From an uncultured Prevotella sp. (GTDB lineage: Bacteria; Bacteroidota; Bacteroidia; Bacteroidales; Bacteroidaceae): a stretch of DNA of 64,000 nt. The notes under the pieces are model-generated. The model was not told where the DNA came from. It did no database searches and saw only the letters and a list, made by a program, of their open reading frames with translations. Location of the stretch: NCBI GenBank assembly GCA_934272845.1, contig CAKQSF010000005.1, forward strand, positions 1-64,000. The letters are read 5' to 3'. The position numbers and the translations under genes are program-made. Position 1 is the first letter of the stretch. Each line of letters starts with the position of its first letter. Of the stretch, positions 44,417-55,100 are shown in pieces.

Positions 44417-46258
44417 TTATATAAGTTTCTTAAACGCCTCTACCAATTCGTTTACTACGAATGGCTGACCCTTAACTTGATTGAACTGTGCAGGCACAAA
44501 TCCGTCGACCTTCATGCGGAGGAAGCCTGCGAGTTGTCCCATGTTCTGCTCAGCAACAACGACTTTAGGATACTTCTTAAGCACTTCCGCGGTGTTCTTT
44601 GGCAGTGGGTTGATGTACTTAAAGTGTGCCTGGGCTACCTTCAAGCCCTGAGCGCGCATCTCTTCCATAGCGGCACGGAGATGACCGTATGTGCCACCGA
44701 AGCCTACTATGAGTAGATCTGCATCGTCAACGTCACCTATTACCTCAAGATCAGGTACCTCGATGTTGTTAATCTTAGCCTGACGCTTGCGTGTCATAAG
44801 GTCATGGTTCTCTGGTGCGGTAGAGATAGCACCTGTCTTGTCGTCCTTCTCCAGTCCGCCAAGGATGTGCTGGAAGCCTTCACGACCAGGCACTGCCCAG
44901 TAACGTGTACCGTTCTCCGCACGCATATATGGTGTCCATGTGCCCTTCAGTTCCTCTGGGACGTATGGAGGGTTGATGGCATCCATCTTAGTAAGGTCAG
45001 GAAGGCGGAACGCTCCTGAACCGTTTGCTACGTAAGCATCTGTAAGAAGCACTACTGGTGTCATGTGCTCCAGTGCCATCTTTGATGCTTGGTAAGCGGC
45101 GTCGAAGCAGTCTGTTGGGCTAGTAGCGGCTATTACTGGCATTGGTGACTCACCGTTACGGCCGAAGAGTACCTGAAGCAGGTCGGTCTGCTCTGACTTT
45201 GTGGGCAGACCTGTAGCAGGACCACCACGCTGTACGTCGAGCACTACGAGCGGAAGCTCCATGATTACGGCGAGGTTCATAGCCTCTGACTTCAGGCATA
45301 TGCCAGGACCTGAGGTAGATGTTACTGCCAATGCACCAGCGAAAGAGGCACCAACAGATGATGCGCAGCCTGCGATTTCGTCCTCACACTGTACTGTTGT
45401 TACGCCGAGTGACTTGTGCTTTGACAACTCGTGCAGCACGTCTGTGGCTGGGGTGATAGGGTATGAACCGAGATATAGTTTCAGTCCTGCCTTCTCTGCA
45501 GCAGCGATGAAACCGTAAGCGGTAGCCTTGTTACCTGTGATGTCCATGTAGCGACCTGGTGTCTTGACCTTTGACTCTACACGATATACGTTAGTTGCTG
45601 ATGAGTGTGTATTGTGACCGTAGTCGTAACCAGCCTGAATAACCTTGATGTTAGCCTCTGCAACGCCTGGTTTCTTGGCGAACTTCTCTCTCAAGAAGTT
45701 TGCGACGAGGTTGAGGTCACGGCTGAAGAGCCAGCAAACAAGTCCGAGAGCGAACATGTTACGACACTTCAGCATTGCCTTGTTGTCCATGCCGCTATCA
45801 GCGAGTGCGTCCTTTACCATCTGTGTTATAGGGCACTGGATAACGCGATCTGGGTCGATACCCATCTCTCCGAGGTAGTCCTCGGTCTGGAACTGTGCCT
45901 TATCGAGGTCAGCCTTTTTGAAAGAATCGGTATCAATTATTATTGTAGCCTGTGGCTTTGCATACTTATACTGTGTCTTTAGTGCAGCAGCGTTCATTGC
46001 AACGAGCACGTCGCACTGGTCACCAGGGGTGAACACCTGTCCTGCACCGATATGAACCTGGAAGCCGGATACGCCTGTCAGCGAGCCTTGCGGGGCGCGG
46101 ATGTCAGCCGGATAGTCTGGGAATGTAGAGATACTGTTACCTACGGTTGCTGATACCGTAGAGAAGATGTTACCGGCAAGTTGCATACCATCGCCGGAGT
46201 CACCAGAGAAACGAACCACAACCTGGTCCAGTTCCTTAATGTCCAATTCTTCTGCCAT
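44417..46258 (-). CDS. korA: 2-oxoacid (2-oxoglutarate):ferredoxin oxidoreductase, alpha subunit with fused gamma domain
   Basis: A 613-aa subunit. I start at MAEELDIKELDQVVVRFSGD; the frame open to 46312 adds an unconserved leader. Residues 8-190 are the gamma domain (GDSGDGMQLAGNIFSTVSAT). Residues 225-600 are the pyrimidine-binding alpha domain (AEKAGLKLYLGSYPITPATD, TSTSGPGICLKSEAMNLAVI, VQRGGPATGLPTKSEQTDL). Together with KorB this gives the two-chain enzyme of Bacteroidota, serving the reductive arm of succinate-forming metabolism. Confidence 0.94.
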   Translation of the reverse strand: MAEELDIKELDQVVVRFSGDSGDGMQLAGNIFSTVSATVGNSISTFPDYPADIRAPQGSLTGVSGFQVHIGAGQVFTPGDQCDVLVAMNAAALKTQYKYAKPQATIIIDTDSFKKADLDKAQFQTEDYLGEMGIDPDRVIQCPITQMVKDALADSGMDNKAMLKCRNMFALGLVCWLFSRDLNLVANFLREKFAKKPGVAEANIKVIQAGYDYGHNTHSSATNVYRVESKVKTPGRYMDITGNKATAYGFIAAAEKAGLKLYLGSYPITPATDVLHELSKHKSLGVTTVQCEDEIAGCASSVGASFAGALAVTSTSGPGICLKSEAMNLAVIMELPLVVLDVQRGGPATGLPTKSEQTDLLQVLFGRNGESPMPVIAATSPTDCFDAAYQASKMALEHMTPVVLLTDAYVANGSGAFRLPDLTKMDAINPPYVPEELKGTWTPYMRAENGTRYWAVPGREGFQHILGGLEKDDKTGAISTAPENHDLMTRKRQAKINNIEVPDLEVIGDVDDADLLIVGFGGTYGHLRAAMEEMRAQGLKVAQAHFKYINPLPKNTAEVLKKYPKVVVAEQNMGQLAGFLRMKVDGFVPAQFNQVKGQPFVVNELVEAFKKLI

Positions 46259-46383
46259 AATTATATTTTTGTTTATAATATATAATATCCTTTCTAATAG
46301 TGCCAACACCAACTGCGTTGACTAATCTCATGTTGCCAAGTGCATAATCCTACAGAATCGGAAGTATTGTTGCTTAGCGAGTG

Positions 46384-46391
46384 CAAAATTA
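46384..46391 (-). promoter_or_regulatory. -7 box of korA-korB
   Basis: Minus-strand TAATTTTG, about 125 bp before ATG 46258. Confidence 0.5.
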
Positions 46392-46503
46392 CTCATTTAT
46401 GATGAAACAACAAAACATTTTGCAAGAAAAATGGCCTTAATAATAGCATTTTGTTATCATAGAATAAGTATTCTCACTACTTATGCAAAATTCTTTGGCA
46501 CCA

Positions 46504-46992
46504 CTATTTATTTTTCTCTTCTTCTCTTTCTTGTAGATACCTCATGTAGATGCGTATCGCGAGTTCCACCATTTTGACGCATGGACGCTTGCGGTAATAC
46601 TCATCCGTACGCTCATCGGGCACAGGAACGGTGCTAACGTTTTTCACATACCCCTTAAGTAGGTCTCTACAGAGGAGGCTTCCCGTCTCTTCTTTAAACT
46701 GAGCGGCAAGGTTCTGCACCACCTTATAATTAAGTGCCTTCACTTCTTTGTCCGCTTTTTCACTCGCCACCTCCAGTCCGGCAAGCATAAACATGCCCGA
46801 TGCCGTGCCGCAAGTCTCGCGCATACGCCCTATTCCCCCACCAAAGGATGCAGAGATGCGCGCCATTAGTCCTTCGGGCACGTTATACCAATCGGCGAAT
46901 GTGAGTGTCACCGACTGAGAACAGTTATATCCTTGTTTAAAGAACGCCACGCCTTTAGCCACGCGTTCTTCTGTTTCTTTCTTCCAATCCAT
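46504..46992 (-). CDS. C_GCAxxG_C_C family redox-type protein
   Basis: A 162-aa soluble protein. The four family cysteines are present: C24 (YNCSQSV), C61 in the CGTASG motif, C108 (SLLCRDL) and C138 (RPCVK). Family members are small all-helical proteins thought to bind metal or take part in redox relay; the exact reaction is unknown. It stands alone between korA and the papain-like gene, on the minus strand. The motif variant here is ETCGTASGMFML, with Thr where Ala is usual. Confidence 0.88.
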   Translation of the reverse strand: MDWKKETEERVAKGVAFFKQGYNCSQSVTLTFADWYNVPEGLMARISASFGGGIGRMRETCGTASGMFMLAGLEVASEKADKEVKALNYKVVQNLAAQFKEETGSLLCRDLLKGYVKNVSTVPVPDERTDEYYRKRPCVKMVELAIRIYMRYLQEREEEKNK

Positions 46993-47122
46993 ATTTTTTT
47001 TCGTTTGATTGCTTTGTCGTTGCGTCGCTTTATAGTAAGACTGTTTACATGTTATGCTATTCCGTTTTCTCTATTATGCATGTGTTGCAAGATAAAGCGA
47101 TAATAGCCATTTGCCTGTTTTA

Positions 47123-48157
47123 CTATTCCACAATCTCTACTATGCCAACGTTACACGTATGCTTAATAAAGAATTCGTCCGAGATGATGCAATATCCATG
47201 GTGTCCCCAGTTGCTACCGTAGGAGTTCCTACACAGGAATCCACCATTTCTTACCTCCACTATCGCCATGGCATGGTCTGACGATGCGCCTCCACCCATA
47301 GGTTGCGTAGTTTCATTTTTACCATATTCCCAATACACGGCATGCCCTTGTCGCACCGACTCGCGCACCATGTTGAGAAGTTCTTTCATTGGTTTGTTCA
47401 CATACTGGCAATACCTTCTATTGTCAGGTACCTCTAATGCCACCTTGGTGTTCCACACATGCGTCTGTTCTGAGACATACCAGCGCCACTTTTGGTAATA
47501 CATCACGCTCTCAGCAAATTGCTGTGGTGTATAGCGCATGGACAGATAATAGAACGACTCTGTCGCGTCATCCTCTATATCATGCGTAGACTTAGTGTGC
47601 CTTGCCACCGTAAAACGCGGCATCAACGGTTCTATTCTCTCCAATAACTGTTTTCTATTTTGCTTATGCGCCACCGCGTCTGCCGTCATCAGTTCCAATT
47701 TTCTCTCTAACACGCGGCTACTGTTAAAGCGTGAGCGCTCCTGCTGATAGGGCACCAGTCCATAGTTGTTTATTAGGCGTAGCACATCCTGCCCCACTCC
47801 ACGCATGGATATGGTACCACGTCCACCCTCTTCCAGTCTCTCCTTGTCCGACAATATCTCGTAACGTTCCAGTGTCTGCTCCTCCATCAGATGGGCCATG
47901 AGCCACTGGCGCGACAGCAACACACTGTCACCACGTAGTGCTGCCTCATGCTCCACACAGGCACAGAAGGCATATATCCAACATGCTTCAGTGTGTTTTT
48001 GGTCATATACATCACTAACATAACTCGTTGTGGGCAAGGCGAGACTATCATCCTCAGCACCATCAGTATATTCTCCACCTGCACGGTGGGAACACGACAG
48101 CACAATACTCACAATGAACGCAAGCGACATGTAATATATTGTATTAAAGAAATTCAT
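47123..48157 (-). CDS. Papain-like (C1, bleomycin-hydrolase type) lipoprotein
   Basis: A 344-aa exported cysteine peptidase. The lipobox IVLSC puts the lipidated cysteine at residue 22. The oxyanion Gln53 and nucleophile C59 lie in YDQKHTEACWIYAFCACVE, the His in GASSDHAMAIVEV and the Asn in LCRNSYGSNWGHHGYCIISD, a complete PepC-like set. The middle region (120-260) is helical and charged. Unlike cytoplasmic PepC it is exported and anchored, and shorter than the ~450-aa norm. Monocistronic with a -7 box at 48251. Confidence 0.85.
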   Translation of the reverse strand: MNFFNTIYYMSLAFIVSIVLSCSHRAGGEYTDGAEDDSLALPTTSYVSDVYDQKHTEACWIYAFCACVEHEAALRGDSVLLSRQWLMAHLMEEQTLERYEILSDKERLEEGGRGTISMRGVGQDVLRLINNYGLVPYQQERSRFNSSRVLERKLELMTADAVAHKQNRKQLLERIEPLMPRFTVARHTKSTHDIEDDATESFYYLSMRYTPQQFAESVMYYQKWRWYVSEQTHVWNTKVALEVPDNRRYCQYVNKPMKELLNMVRESVRQGHAVYWEYGKNETTQPMGGGASSDHAMAIVEVRNGGFLCRNSYGSNWGHHGYCIISDEFFIKHTCNVGIVEIVE

Positions 48158-48250
48158 ATTATCATTCTATAATCCTTACTATATTGTAATATATCTCTGT
48201 TACATCATAAAATTCTCTCCATCTCATCACTCCTCAAATGGTTCACGTTG

Positions 48251-48258
48251 CAAAAGTA
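48251..48258 (-). promoter_or_regulatory. -7 box of the papain-like lipoprotein gene
   Basis: Minus-strand TACTTTTG, about 95 bp before ATG 48157. The 48260-48430 interval between divergent promoters is AT-rich with no structure I can support. Confidence 0.45.
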
Positions 48259-48438
48259 ATAAAATTTCTCCACATAAATTAATTTATACCTATATTTAAT
48301 TAAAACATCCTCAAAACAACTGACATTTATCACCTTTTTTGCAACATTGACTTTACAAAATGATTAAAAAATCGTTATTTTTCTCCCTTTTATAATTTAT
48401 TATCACTTATTACTGCTTGCGGAACAAAATATTTTTCG

Positions 48439-48446
48439 TACCTTTG
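48439..48446 (+). promoter_or_regulatory. -7 box of pckA
   Basis: TACCTTTG, with a leader of about 100 nt to ATG 48552. Confidence 0.65.
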
Positions 48447-48551
48447 CAAACGAATTAAGGCGCCTTGCGTTCACTCCTAGCAATACAGTGAAGCAAAGCG
48501 GATTATTCAGGAACAACACATATTTATATCTTAATAAATTTTCAGTAAGTA

Positions 48552-50153
48552 ATGGCAACATTAGATTTGACACAGTATGGCATCACTGGTTCTACAGTGA
48601 TCGCGCACAATCCTTCTTACGAGAAACTTTTCGAAGAGGAGACAAAGGCTGGTCTCGAGGGCTTCGAGGTAGGTCAGGTAACTGAGCTCGGCGCAGTTAA
48701 CGTAATGACTGGTATCTTCACTGGTCGTTCACCTAAGGACAAGTACATCGTTGACGACGCACAGTCTCACGACAAGGTATGGTGGACTACTGAGGAGTAT
48801 AAGAACGACAACCACCCAATGTCAGAAGAGGTTTGGGCACAGGTAAAGGACATCGCAAAGAAAGAACTTTCAAACAAGAACCTTTACGTTGTTGATGCTT
48901 TCTGTGGTGCAAACAAGGCTACACGTCTCGCTGTACGCTTCATCGTTGAGGTAGCATGGCAGGCACACTTCGTAACCAACATGTTCATCAAGCCAACAGA
49001 AGAAGAACTCGCTAACTTCGAGCCAAACTTCGTTATCTACAACGCTTCTAAGGCTAAGGTTGAGAACTACAAGGAACTCGGTCTTAACTCTGAAACATGT
49101 GTTGCCTTCAACACTACTTCACGTGAGCAGGTTATCATCAACACATGGTACGGTGGTGAGATGAAGAAGGGTATGTTCTCAATGCAGAACTACTACCTCC
49201 CACTTAAGGGTATCGCTTCTATGCACTGCTCTGCAAACTGCGACATGAACGGTGAGAACACCGCTATCTTCTTCGGTCTTTCTGGTACAGGTAAGACTAC
49301 TCTTTCTACCGATCCAAAGCGTCGCCTTATCGGTGATGACGAGCACGGATGGGATGATGAGGGTGTATTCAACCTCGAAGGTGGTTGCTACGCTAAGGTT
49401 ATCAACCTCTCTAAGGAGAACGAGCCTGACATCTATGGCGCTATCAAGCGTAACGCTCTGCTCGAGAACGTAACTGTTGACGCTAACGGCAAGATCGACT
49501 TCGCTGACAAGAAGGTTACAGAGAACACTCGTGTATCTTACCCAATCAACCACATCAACAACATTCAGCCAGGTTCTTCAGCACCTGCAGCAAAGAACGT
49601 TATCTTCCTTTCTGCTGATGCTTTCGGAGTATTGCCTCCAGTTTCTATCCTGACTCCTGAGCAGACTCAGTACTACTTCCTCTCTGGCTTCACCGCTAAG
49701 TTGGCTGGTACAGAGCGTGGTATCACAGAGCCTACTCCAACATTCTCTGCTTGCTTCGGTCAGGCATTCCTCGAGTTGCACCCAACTAAGTACGCTCAGG
49801 AACTCGTTAAGAAGATGAACATGTCTGGTGCTAAGGCATACCTCGTTAACACTGGTTGGAACGGTACTGGCAAGCGTATCTCTATTCCTGATACACGTGG
49901 TATCATCGACGCTATCCTTGACGGTTCTATCCTCAAGGCTGAGACTAAGAAGATCCCTATGTTCGACTTCGAGGTACCAACTGCTCTGCCTAACGTTAAC
50001 CCTGCTATCCTTGACCCACGCGACACATACGCTGACGCTTCTGAGTGGGAAGCAAAGGCTAAGGACCTCGCTGCACGTTTCATCAAGAACTTCGCTAAGT
50101 ACACTACTAACGAGGCTGGTAAGGCTCTCGTTGCTGCTGGTCCACAACTCTAA
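48552..50153 (+). CDS. pckA: Phosphoenolpyruvate carboxykinase (ATP)
   Basis: A 533-aa ATP-dependent PEPCK. The kinase-1a P-loop [11 protein letters not shown] is at about 241-251, the kinase-2 and metal site at [10 protein letters not shown]. Other family motifs are [12 protein letters not shown] and the substrate loop RVSYPINHI. In saccharolytic Bacteroidota it mainly carboxylates PEP to oxaloacetate, conserving ATP on the way to succinate. Codon use is strongly biased (frequent GCT, GTT, AAC, CGT), as expected of a highly expressed gene. Own promoter and terminator. Confidence 0.97.
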   Translation: MATLDLTQYGITGSTVIAHNPSYEKLFEEETKAGLEGFEVGQVTELGAVNVMTGIFTGRSPKDKYIVDDAQSHDKVWWTTEEYKNDNHPMSEEVWAQVKDIAKKELSNKNLYVVDAFCGANKATRLAVRFIVEVAWQAHFVTNMFIKPTEEELANFEPNFVIYNASKAKVENYKELGLNSETCVAFNTTSREQVIINTWYGGEMKKGMFSMQNYYLPLKGIASMHCSANCDMNGENTAIFFGLSGTGKTTLSTDPKRRLIGDDEHGWDDEGVFNLEGGCYAKVINLSKENEPDIYGAIKRNALLENVTVDANGKIDFADKKVTENTRVSYPINHINNIQPGSSAPAAKNVIFLSADAFGVLPPVSILTPEQTQYYFLSGFTAKLAGTERGITEPTPTFSACFGQAFLELHPTKYAQELVKKMNMSGAKAYLVNTGWNGTGKRISIPDTRGIIDAILDGSILKAETKKIPMFDFEVPTALPNVNPAILDPRDTYADASEWEAKAKDLAARFIKNFAKYTTNEAGKALVAAGPQL

Positions 50154-50204
50154 GTTGAACATACCAATAGCGAAGTAGTTGCTTTGGCAACATAAAACTC
50201 TATG

Positions 50205-50243
50205 GCACCGCATTGCGCACATCGTAATGCGGTGCTTTCTTTT
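50205..50243 (+). terminator. Terminator of pckA
   Basis: A perfect 10-bp stem, GCACCGCATT with AATGCGGTGC, an 11-nt loop and a T-rich tail TTTCTTTTTT. Confidence 0.85.
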
Positions 50244-50294
50244 TTATCTTTACTCTGATTATGCTTATATGCCACTTACACGACGTTTCCCCAC

Positions 50295-51188
50295 ATGATT
50301 AAAGAAAACAACATACTTTACCATACAGTGGCGTTTCTTACCGTTGCTATATGGGGCACCACCTTCGTCGCAACCAAAGTACTGATGATTAACGGTCTAT
50401 CGCCAGCACAGATATTCATACTGCGATTCTCTATGGCTTACATATTAATGCTCGCCATTAACCATAAACGATTATTCTCTAACTCATGGCAAGATGAGAT
50501 TAAGATGCTGTCGCTCGGCATCTCTGGAGGCTCAATGTACTTTCTCTGCGAAAACGAGGCCATGAACTACACCACAGCCACTAACACTTCACTAATAGTC
50601 TGCTCCTGTCCACTCTTCGCCACACTGCTGGTACGACTCGTATACCGCTCTTCACGCATCAACATCATACAAATCTTAGGGTCACTACTCGCCTTTGCCG
50701 GCATGATTATCGTTGTACTCAACGGCAGATTCGTACTACACCTCTCACCTATAGGCGACACACTGGCATTCACAGCATGCATTAGTTGGGCTATATACTC
50801 ACTATTAATGAAATCTGCATCCGAAAAATACAGTGCGGCCTTCATCACACGCAAAGTATTCTTCTACGGAACACTCACCGCACTGCCCTATTATTATATA
50901 ACAGGACACCAAACGCCATCGTTAGAAATATTCATGAGGCCACAGGTCATAGGTAATCTAATCTTCTTAGGATGCCTCGCTTCAATGATATGCTTCCTCA
51001 CATGGAACTGGTGCATCTCAAAACTCGGAACTGTAAAAGCCACCAACTGGGTATATTTCAACCCAATTACAACCATTATCTTTGCAGCATGGGTGCTACA
51101 CGAGGAGATAACAGCATATTTTCTAATCGGTGCTTCATGCATACTGATAGGGATGTATATCGCTGACCGAAAAACTCACACTGAATAA
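50295..51188 (+). CDS. DMT-family (EamA) transporter
   Basis: A 297-aa inner-membrane protein with ten predicted membrane segments in two EamA repeats. Repeat 1 starts AIWGTTFVATKVLMINGLSP, repeat 2 CISWAIYSLLMKSASEKYSA. Family members export amino acids, nucleobases or other metabolites; the substrate cannot be told here. It ends close after the second repeat (GIYIADRKTHTE-like). It lies 140 bp after pckA with no evident promoter of its own. Confidence 0.9.
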   Translation: MIKENNILYHTVAFLTVAIWGTTFVATKVLMINGLSPAQIFILRFSMAYILMLAINHKRLFSNSWQDEIKMLSLGISGGSMYFLCENEAMNYTTATNTSLIVCSCPLFATLLVRLVYRSSRINIIQILGSLLAFAGMIIVVLNGRFVLHLSPIGDTLAFTACISWAIYSLLMKSASEKYSAAFITRKVFFYGTLTALPYYYITGHQTPSLEIFMRPQVIGNLIFLGCLASMICFLTWNWCISKLGTVKATNWVYFNPITTIIFAAWVLHEEITAYFLIGASCILIGMYIADRKTHTE

Positions 51189-51292
51189 CAATAACTCTGC
51201 TATCTCCACTTTGCAGAAACTGCTACAACATACCATTTTCGTTGACCAACATCAAGTAATATTAGTGATAAGAAAGAAAAGTCTTAAAAATG

Positions 51293-51323
51293 TTGTGTGC
51301 GCACACAATTCTCACTACCTTTG
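51293..51323 (+). promoter_or_regulatory. Promoter with perfect 16-bp palindrome
   Basis: TTGTGTGCGCACACAA (51293-51308) is a perfect palindrome. It ends 7 bp before the -7 box TACCTTTG (51316-51323), so it overlaps the -33 position, where its TTG could itself be the -33 element. A strong operator candidate for the 33-aa peptide gene. Confidence 0.65.
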
Positions 51324-51459
51324 CATCAGAAAAAGGAAAGAGACCTAACAAAGAGGTCATAATTCCTGGAAAAGATTAAAAGGATAACAAGTCAAACACA
51401 AAGACTGTAAGGCAGTGATGCTGAGCAGTTCTTACTAAAAAAAGAGAAAGGAAAAAGTT

Positions 51460-51561
51460 ATGATGTTAACAAATTTCGCAACAATGCTTATGATTGGTAT
51501 GGTAGTTGTATCAGTAATCTGCGGTGTTTCATCACTCAAGAACGGTCGCAACGCCCGCTAA
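51460..51561 (+). CDS. 33-aa single-pass membrane peptide
   Basis: A short frame below usual cut-offs. MMLTNFATMLMIGMVVVSVI is one long hydrophobic segment, followed by a polar, basic tail ending NGRNAR. It has unusually complete expression signals for its size: a -7 box at 51316, a purine-rich AGAAAGGAAAAAG just before the tandem ATGs, and a strong terminator 70 bp after the stop. The 140-nt leader contains a GACCT...AGGTC hairpin. Not a recognised family. It may be a small membrane modulator or type I toxin-like peptide; the positive C-terminal tail fits either. Confidence 0.6.
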   Translation: MMLTNFATMLMIGMVVVSVICGVSSLKNGRNAR

Positions 51562-51632
51562 AAAGCATGAATCGCTAAAATTCCGATAGGAATGATAGCC
51601 TTTTTAAAGTAATCAACCCACTTAAAATAATG

Positions 51633-51672
51633 AGTCCTGTCTTCAAATATTTTGATGACAGGACTTTTTTTT
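51633..51672 (+). terminator. Terminator of the 33-aa peptide gene
   Basis: AGTCCTGTC and GACAGGACT arms, extended inwards by TCAAA/TTTGA with one mismatch, followed by eight T residues. Confidence 0.88.
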
Positions 51673-51705
51673 CATACATAAGACAACACTGCTCCATTTT
51701 ACTAT

Positions 51706-51919
51706 TTCCAGAATTTACCATTTTTTAATAGAAAAGATGCAAAAGGCGTAATACTCTCATTCACAAAACATTACGCACGAGAAAAGGAGCAACGTACTGA
51801 TTACAGCGTAATTAAGCCCTTTTTACCCAGCAATCAAGCCCTAATCACCACGTAAAAAGCACCAGATTACAAGGTAAACTGTATCATTCTACAAACATTT
51901 CCCAAATTTACCATTTTAC
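51706..51919. repeat. Composite repeat R3, copy 2
   Basis: Bounded by TTTCCAGAATTTACCATTTT (from 51705) and TTTCCCAAATTTACCATTTT (from 51897). The interior holds GTAATTAAGCCC, CAATCAAGCCC and CACCACGTAAAAAG words, like 38188-38398. It fills the gap between a terminator and the secDF promoter. Confidence 0.6.
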
Positions 51920-51960
51920 ATTTTTTTCCACATTTATTTCGTTATCTCACAGAAATTTAT

Positions 51961-51968
51961 TAACTTTG
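51961..51968 (+). promoter_or_regulatory. -7 box of secDF
   Basis: TAACTTTG, followed by a long leader of about 160 nt to ATG 52135. Confidence 0.6.
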
Positions 51969-52134
51969 CACGCATTCTCTATATACGTATGCCATAATTG
52001 TGCCCGTACGGACACACCCCCGAAGTACAGAACAACTATAAACCTACCATAGAGACAATGCGAAAAGCAATGGCACACAATGCCATAACTAACCCGAGGA
52101 AATAAAAAATAAAATAAAAACAAGTTAAACCAAA

Positions 52135-55100
52135 ATGCAAAACAAAGGAATTGTAATTGTAACCGCCATTCTCTTGACGCTTGCAAGCATCTTCTATTTG
52201 TCATTCTCGGTGGCAACGAGTTATTACGACGCTCAGGCTGCCAAGATCAGCGACCCTATCGCTGCGCAGGACTATAAGGACTCCGTGAAGTATCTCGGCG
52301 TATACTCTTATCAGAACTGTCAGGAAACCCAGATAGGTCTCGGTCTTGACCTTAAGGGCGGTATGAACGTTATTCTCGAAATCTCCGTTCCTGACGTGGT
52401 AGAGGTACTTGCTGACCACAAGACCGATGCTGCCTTCGTAAAATCTATGAAGGAGGCAAAGAAGGCGGAAGAGACAAGTCAGAGCGACTTTATCTCTCTT
52501 TTCATCGACGCCTACAAGAAGAACGCACCAGGACATCGCCTGGCTGAAATCTTCGCTACACAGCAACTGAAAGGCAAAGTTACCACACAAAGCACTGACA
52601 AAGAGGTGGAGCGCGCGCTCCGCGAGGAAGTGCAAGGGGCTATCGACAACTCTTACAACGTTGTAAGAAACCGTATCGATAAGTTCGGCGTGGTTCAGCC
52701 TAACATCCAGAAACTCGAAGGACAGGAAGGACGACTGATGGTCGAAATGCCTGGCGTACGTGAGCCAGAGCGTGTTCGTAAACTGCTTCAGGGTTCTGCT
52801 AACCTTGAGTTCTGGGAGACATATAACGCTGCTGAGGTAGTTCCTTACCTCGTGCAACTCGACACACAACTCGCCAACGGCGCTTCTGAGACTAAGGCTG
52901 ACACTGCAAAGGTGGCTGCAGATGCTAACAAGGAAGTGGCCGCAGCAGAGGCTGACACTGTTAAGAAAGAGGCTACTCCTAAGTTCGAACTGAAGAAGGC
53001 CGACAACAAAAACGCTGACGCTGAGAAGGCTGCGAAGAACAATGACGCACAGATTGCAAAAATGAAGAAGCAGCACCCACTGCTCGCCATTCTTCAGACA
53101 GCACAGGGACAGAGCCTCTCTACCGTTGGTTACGCTAACGTTCGTGACACTGCAGAAATCAACAAACTCATCCACAGCGCTGAAGCCAAGAAGGTTATCC
53201 CTTCTGACGTAAAACTCCTCTGGAGTGCTAAGGCAATGGAGGGTATGAAGAACATCTTTGAACTTCACGCACTGAAGGTAACGTCGTCTAACGGTCGCGC
53301 ACCATTGGAGGGTGACGTAGTAGTTTCTGCCAAGGACGAGTTTGACAACTACGGCCGTCCATGCGTATCAATGTCAATGAACAACAAGGGCGCACGCCTT
53401 TGGGCACAACTTACCAAGCAGAATGTAGGCAAGGCTATCGCCATCGTCCTTGACAACGCTGTATATTCAGCACCACGCGTGAACGGTGAAATCACTGGCG
53501 GTAACTCTCAAATCTCTGGTAACTTCACCATTACCGACACAAAGGACCTCGCTAACACCCTCGTTTCAGGTCGTATGCCTGCCCCTGCACGCATCGTACA
53601 GGAAGAGGTTGTAGGTCCTACACTCGGTGCACAGTCAATACAGCAGGGTATCATCTCATTCGGTATAGCCTTCGTACTCCTTATGATATACATGGTAATG
53701 ATGTACGACCTCATTCCAGGTATGATGGCTAACCTCGCACTGTTGGTTAACATGTTCTTCACCTTGGGTATCCTCACCTCATTCCAGGCAGCCCTTACAA
53801 TGTCAGGTATCGCAGGTATGGTGCTCTCTCTCGGTACGGCGGTGGATGCCAACGTGCTTATCTATGAGCGTATCAAGGAGGAACAGCGTCGCGGACTGGG
53901 CATAAAACAGGCACTTGCCGCTGGTTACAGCAACGCCTTCTCTGCCATCTTCGACTCTAACTTGACATCTATCATTACAGGTATCATACTCTACGTATTC
54001 GGTACAGGTCCTATCCGCGGCTTCGCTACGACCCTCATCATAGGTCTCGTATGCTCATTCTTCACCGCAGTATTCCTCACACGTATCGTCTATGAGAACC
54101 GTCTGAGCAAGGACAAGTGGATGAACCAGAACTTCACCACACGCTTCTCACGCAACCTTCTTAGGAACACTGACATCAAGTTCATGTCAATGTACAAGAA
54201 GACATTTAGCGTGCTCGTTGTTCTCGTGATTGTCTTCATAGCAAGTTTCGTCGTTCGCGGTCTTTCTAAGAGTATCGACTTCACTGGTGGACGTAACTAC
54301 GTAGTAGCCTTCGAGAAGCCAGTACAACCTGAGGAAGTGCGCACAGTGCTTACAAAGGCATTCCCTGAAGGTACCACCTCTACTGCTATCGCACTTGGTA
54401 CAGACAATAAGACAATACGTATCTCTACCAACTACAAGATTGAGAGCAACGACCCAACAGTTGACGACGAGGCAGAGACACTGCTTTACAACGCTCTTAA
54501 GAAGGACGGCCTCGTTAACCAGAAGGACGTACAGGCATTCAAGAACCCTGACATCCGCACAGGTGGCTCTATCATCTCATCAACAAAGGTAGGTCCATCA
54601 GTGGCTAAGGACATCACATACGGTGCTATCTACAGTGTGCTCATTGCCCTTGTAGCCATCTTCCTCTACATCATGGTACGTTTCCGCAACGTAGCATTCT
54701 CTGTAGGTTCTACCGTTGCACTGGCTGTGGATACACTCATCGTGCTCGGTATCTACTCACTCTGCTGGGGATGGTTGCCAATGTCTCTCGAGATAGACCA
54801 GACATTCATCGGTGCTATCCTTACCGTGATAGGTTACTCTATCAACGATAAGGTGGTAGTATTCGACCGTATTCGTGAGAACCTCAAACTGCATCCTAAG
54901 CAGGACCTGCAGACTACCTTCAACGGTTCTATCAACCAGACGTTGACACGTACCATCAACACGTCACTGTCTACACTCATCGTGCTCTTGATGATATTCA
55001 TCTTCGGTGGTGATAGCATCCGTTCATTCTCATTCGCGATGATTCTCGGTGTTGTATTCGGTACACTGTCTTCTATCTTCGTGGCTGCTCCTGTAGCATA

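Noticed and set aside
49578..50222. 214-codon frame antisense to pckA
   Set aside because: Created by the codon bias of pckA; the protein is Ser/Leu/Arg low-complexity and starts past the pckA terminator stem.
52201..53268. 355-codon frame antisense to secDF
   Set aside because: It is a shadow of the strongly biased secDF coding sequence. The product is Leu/Cys/Val-rich with no domain and no promoter.
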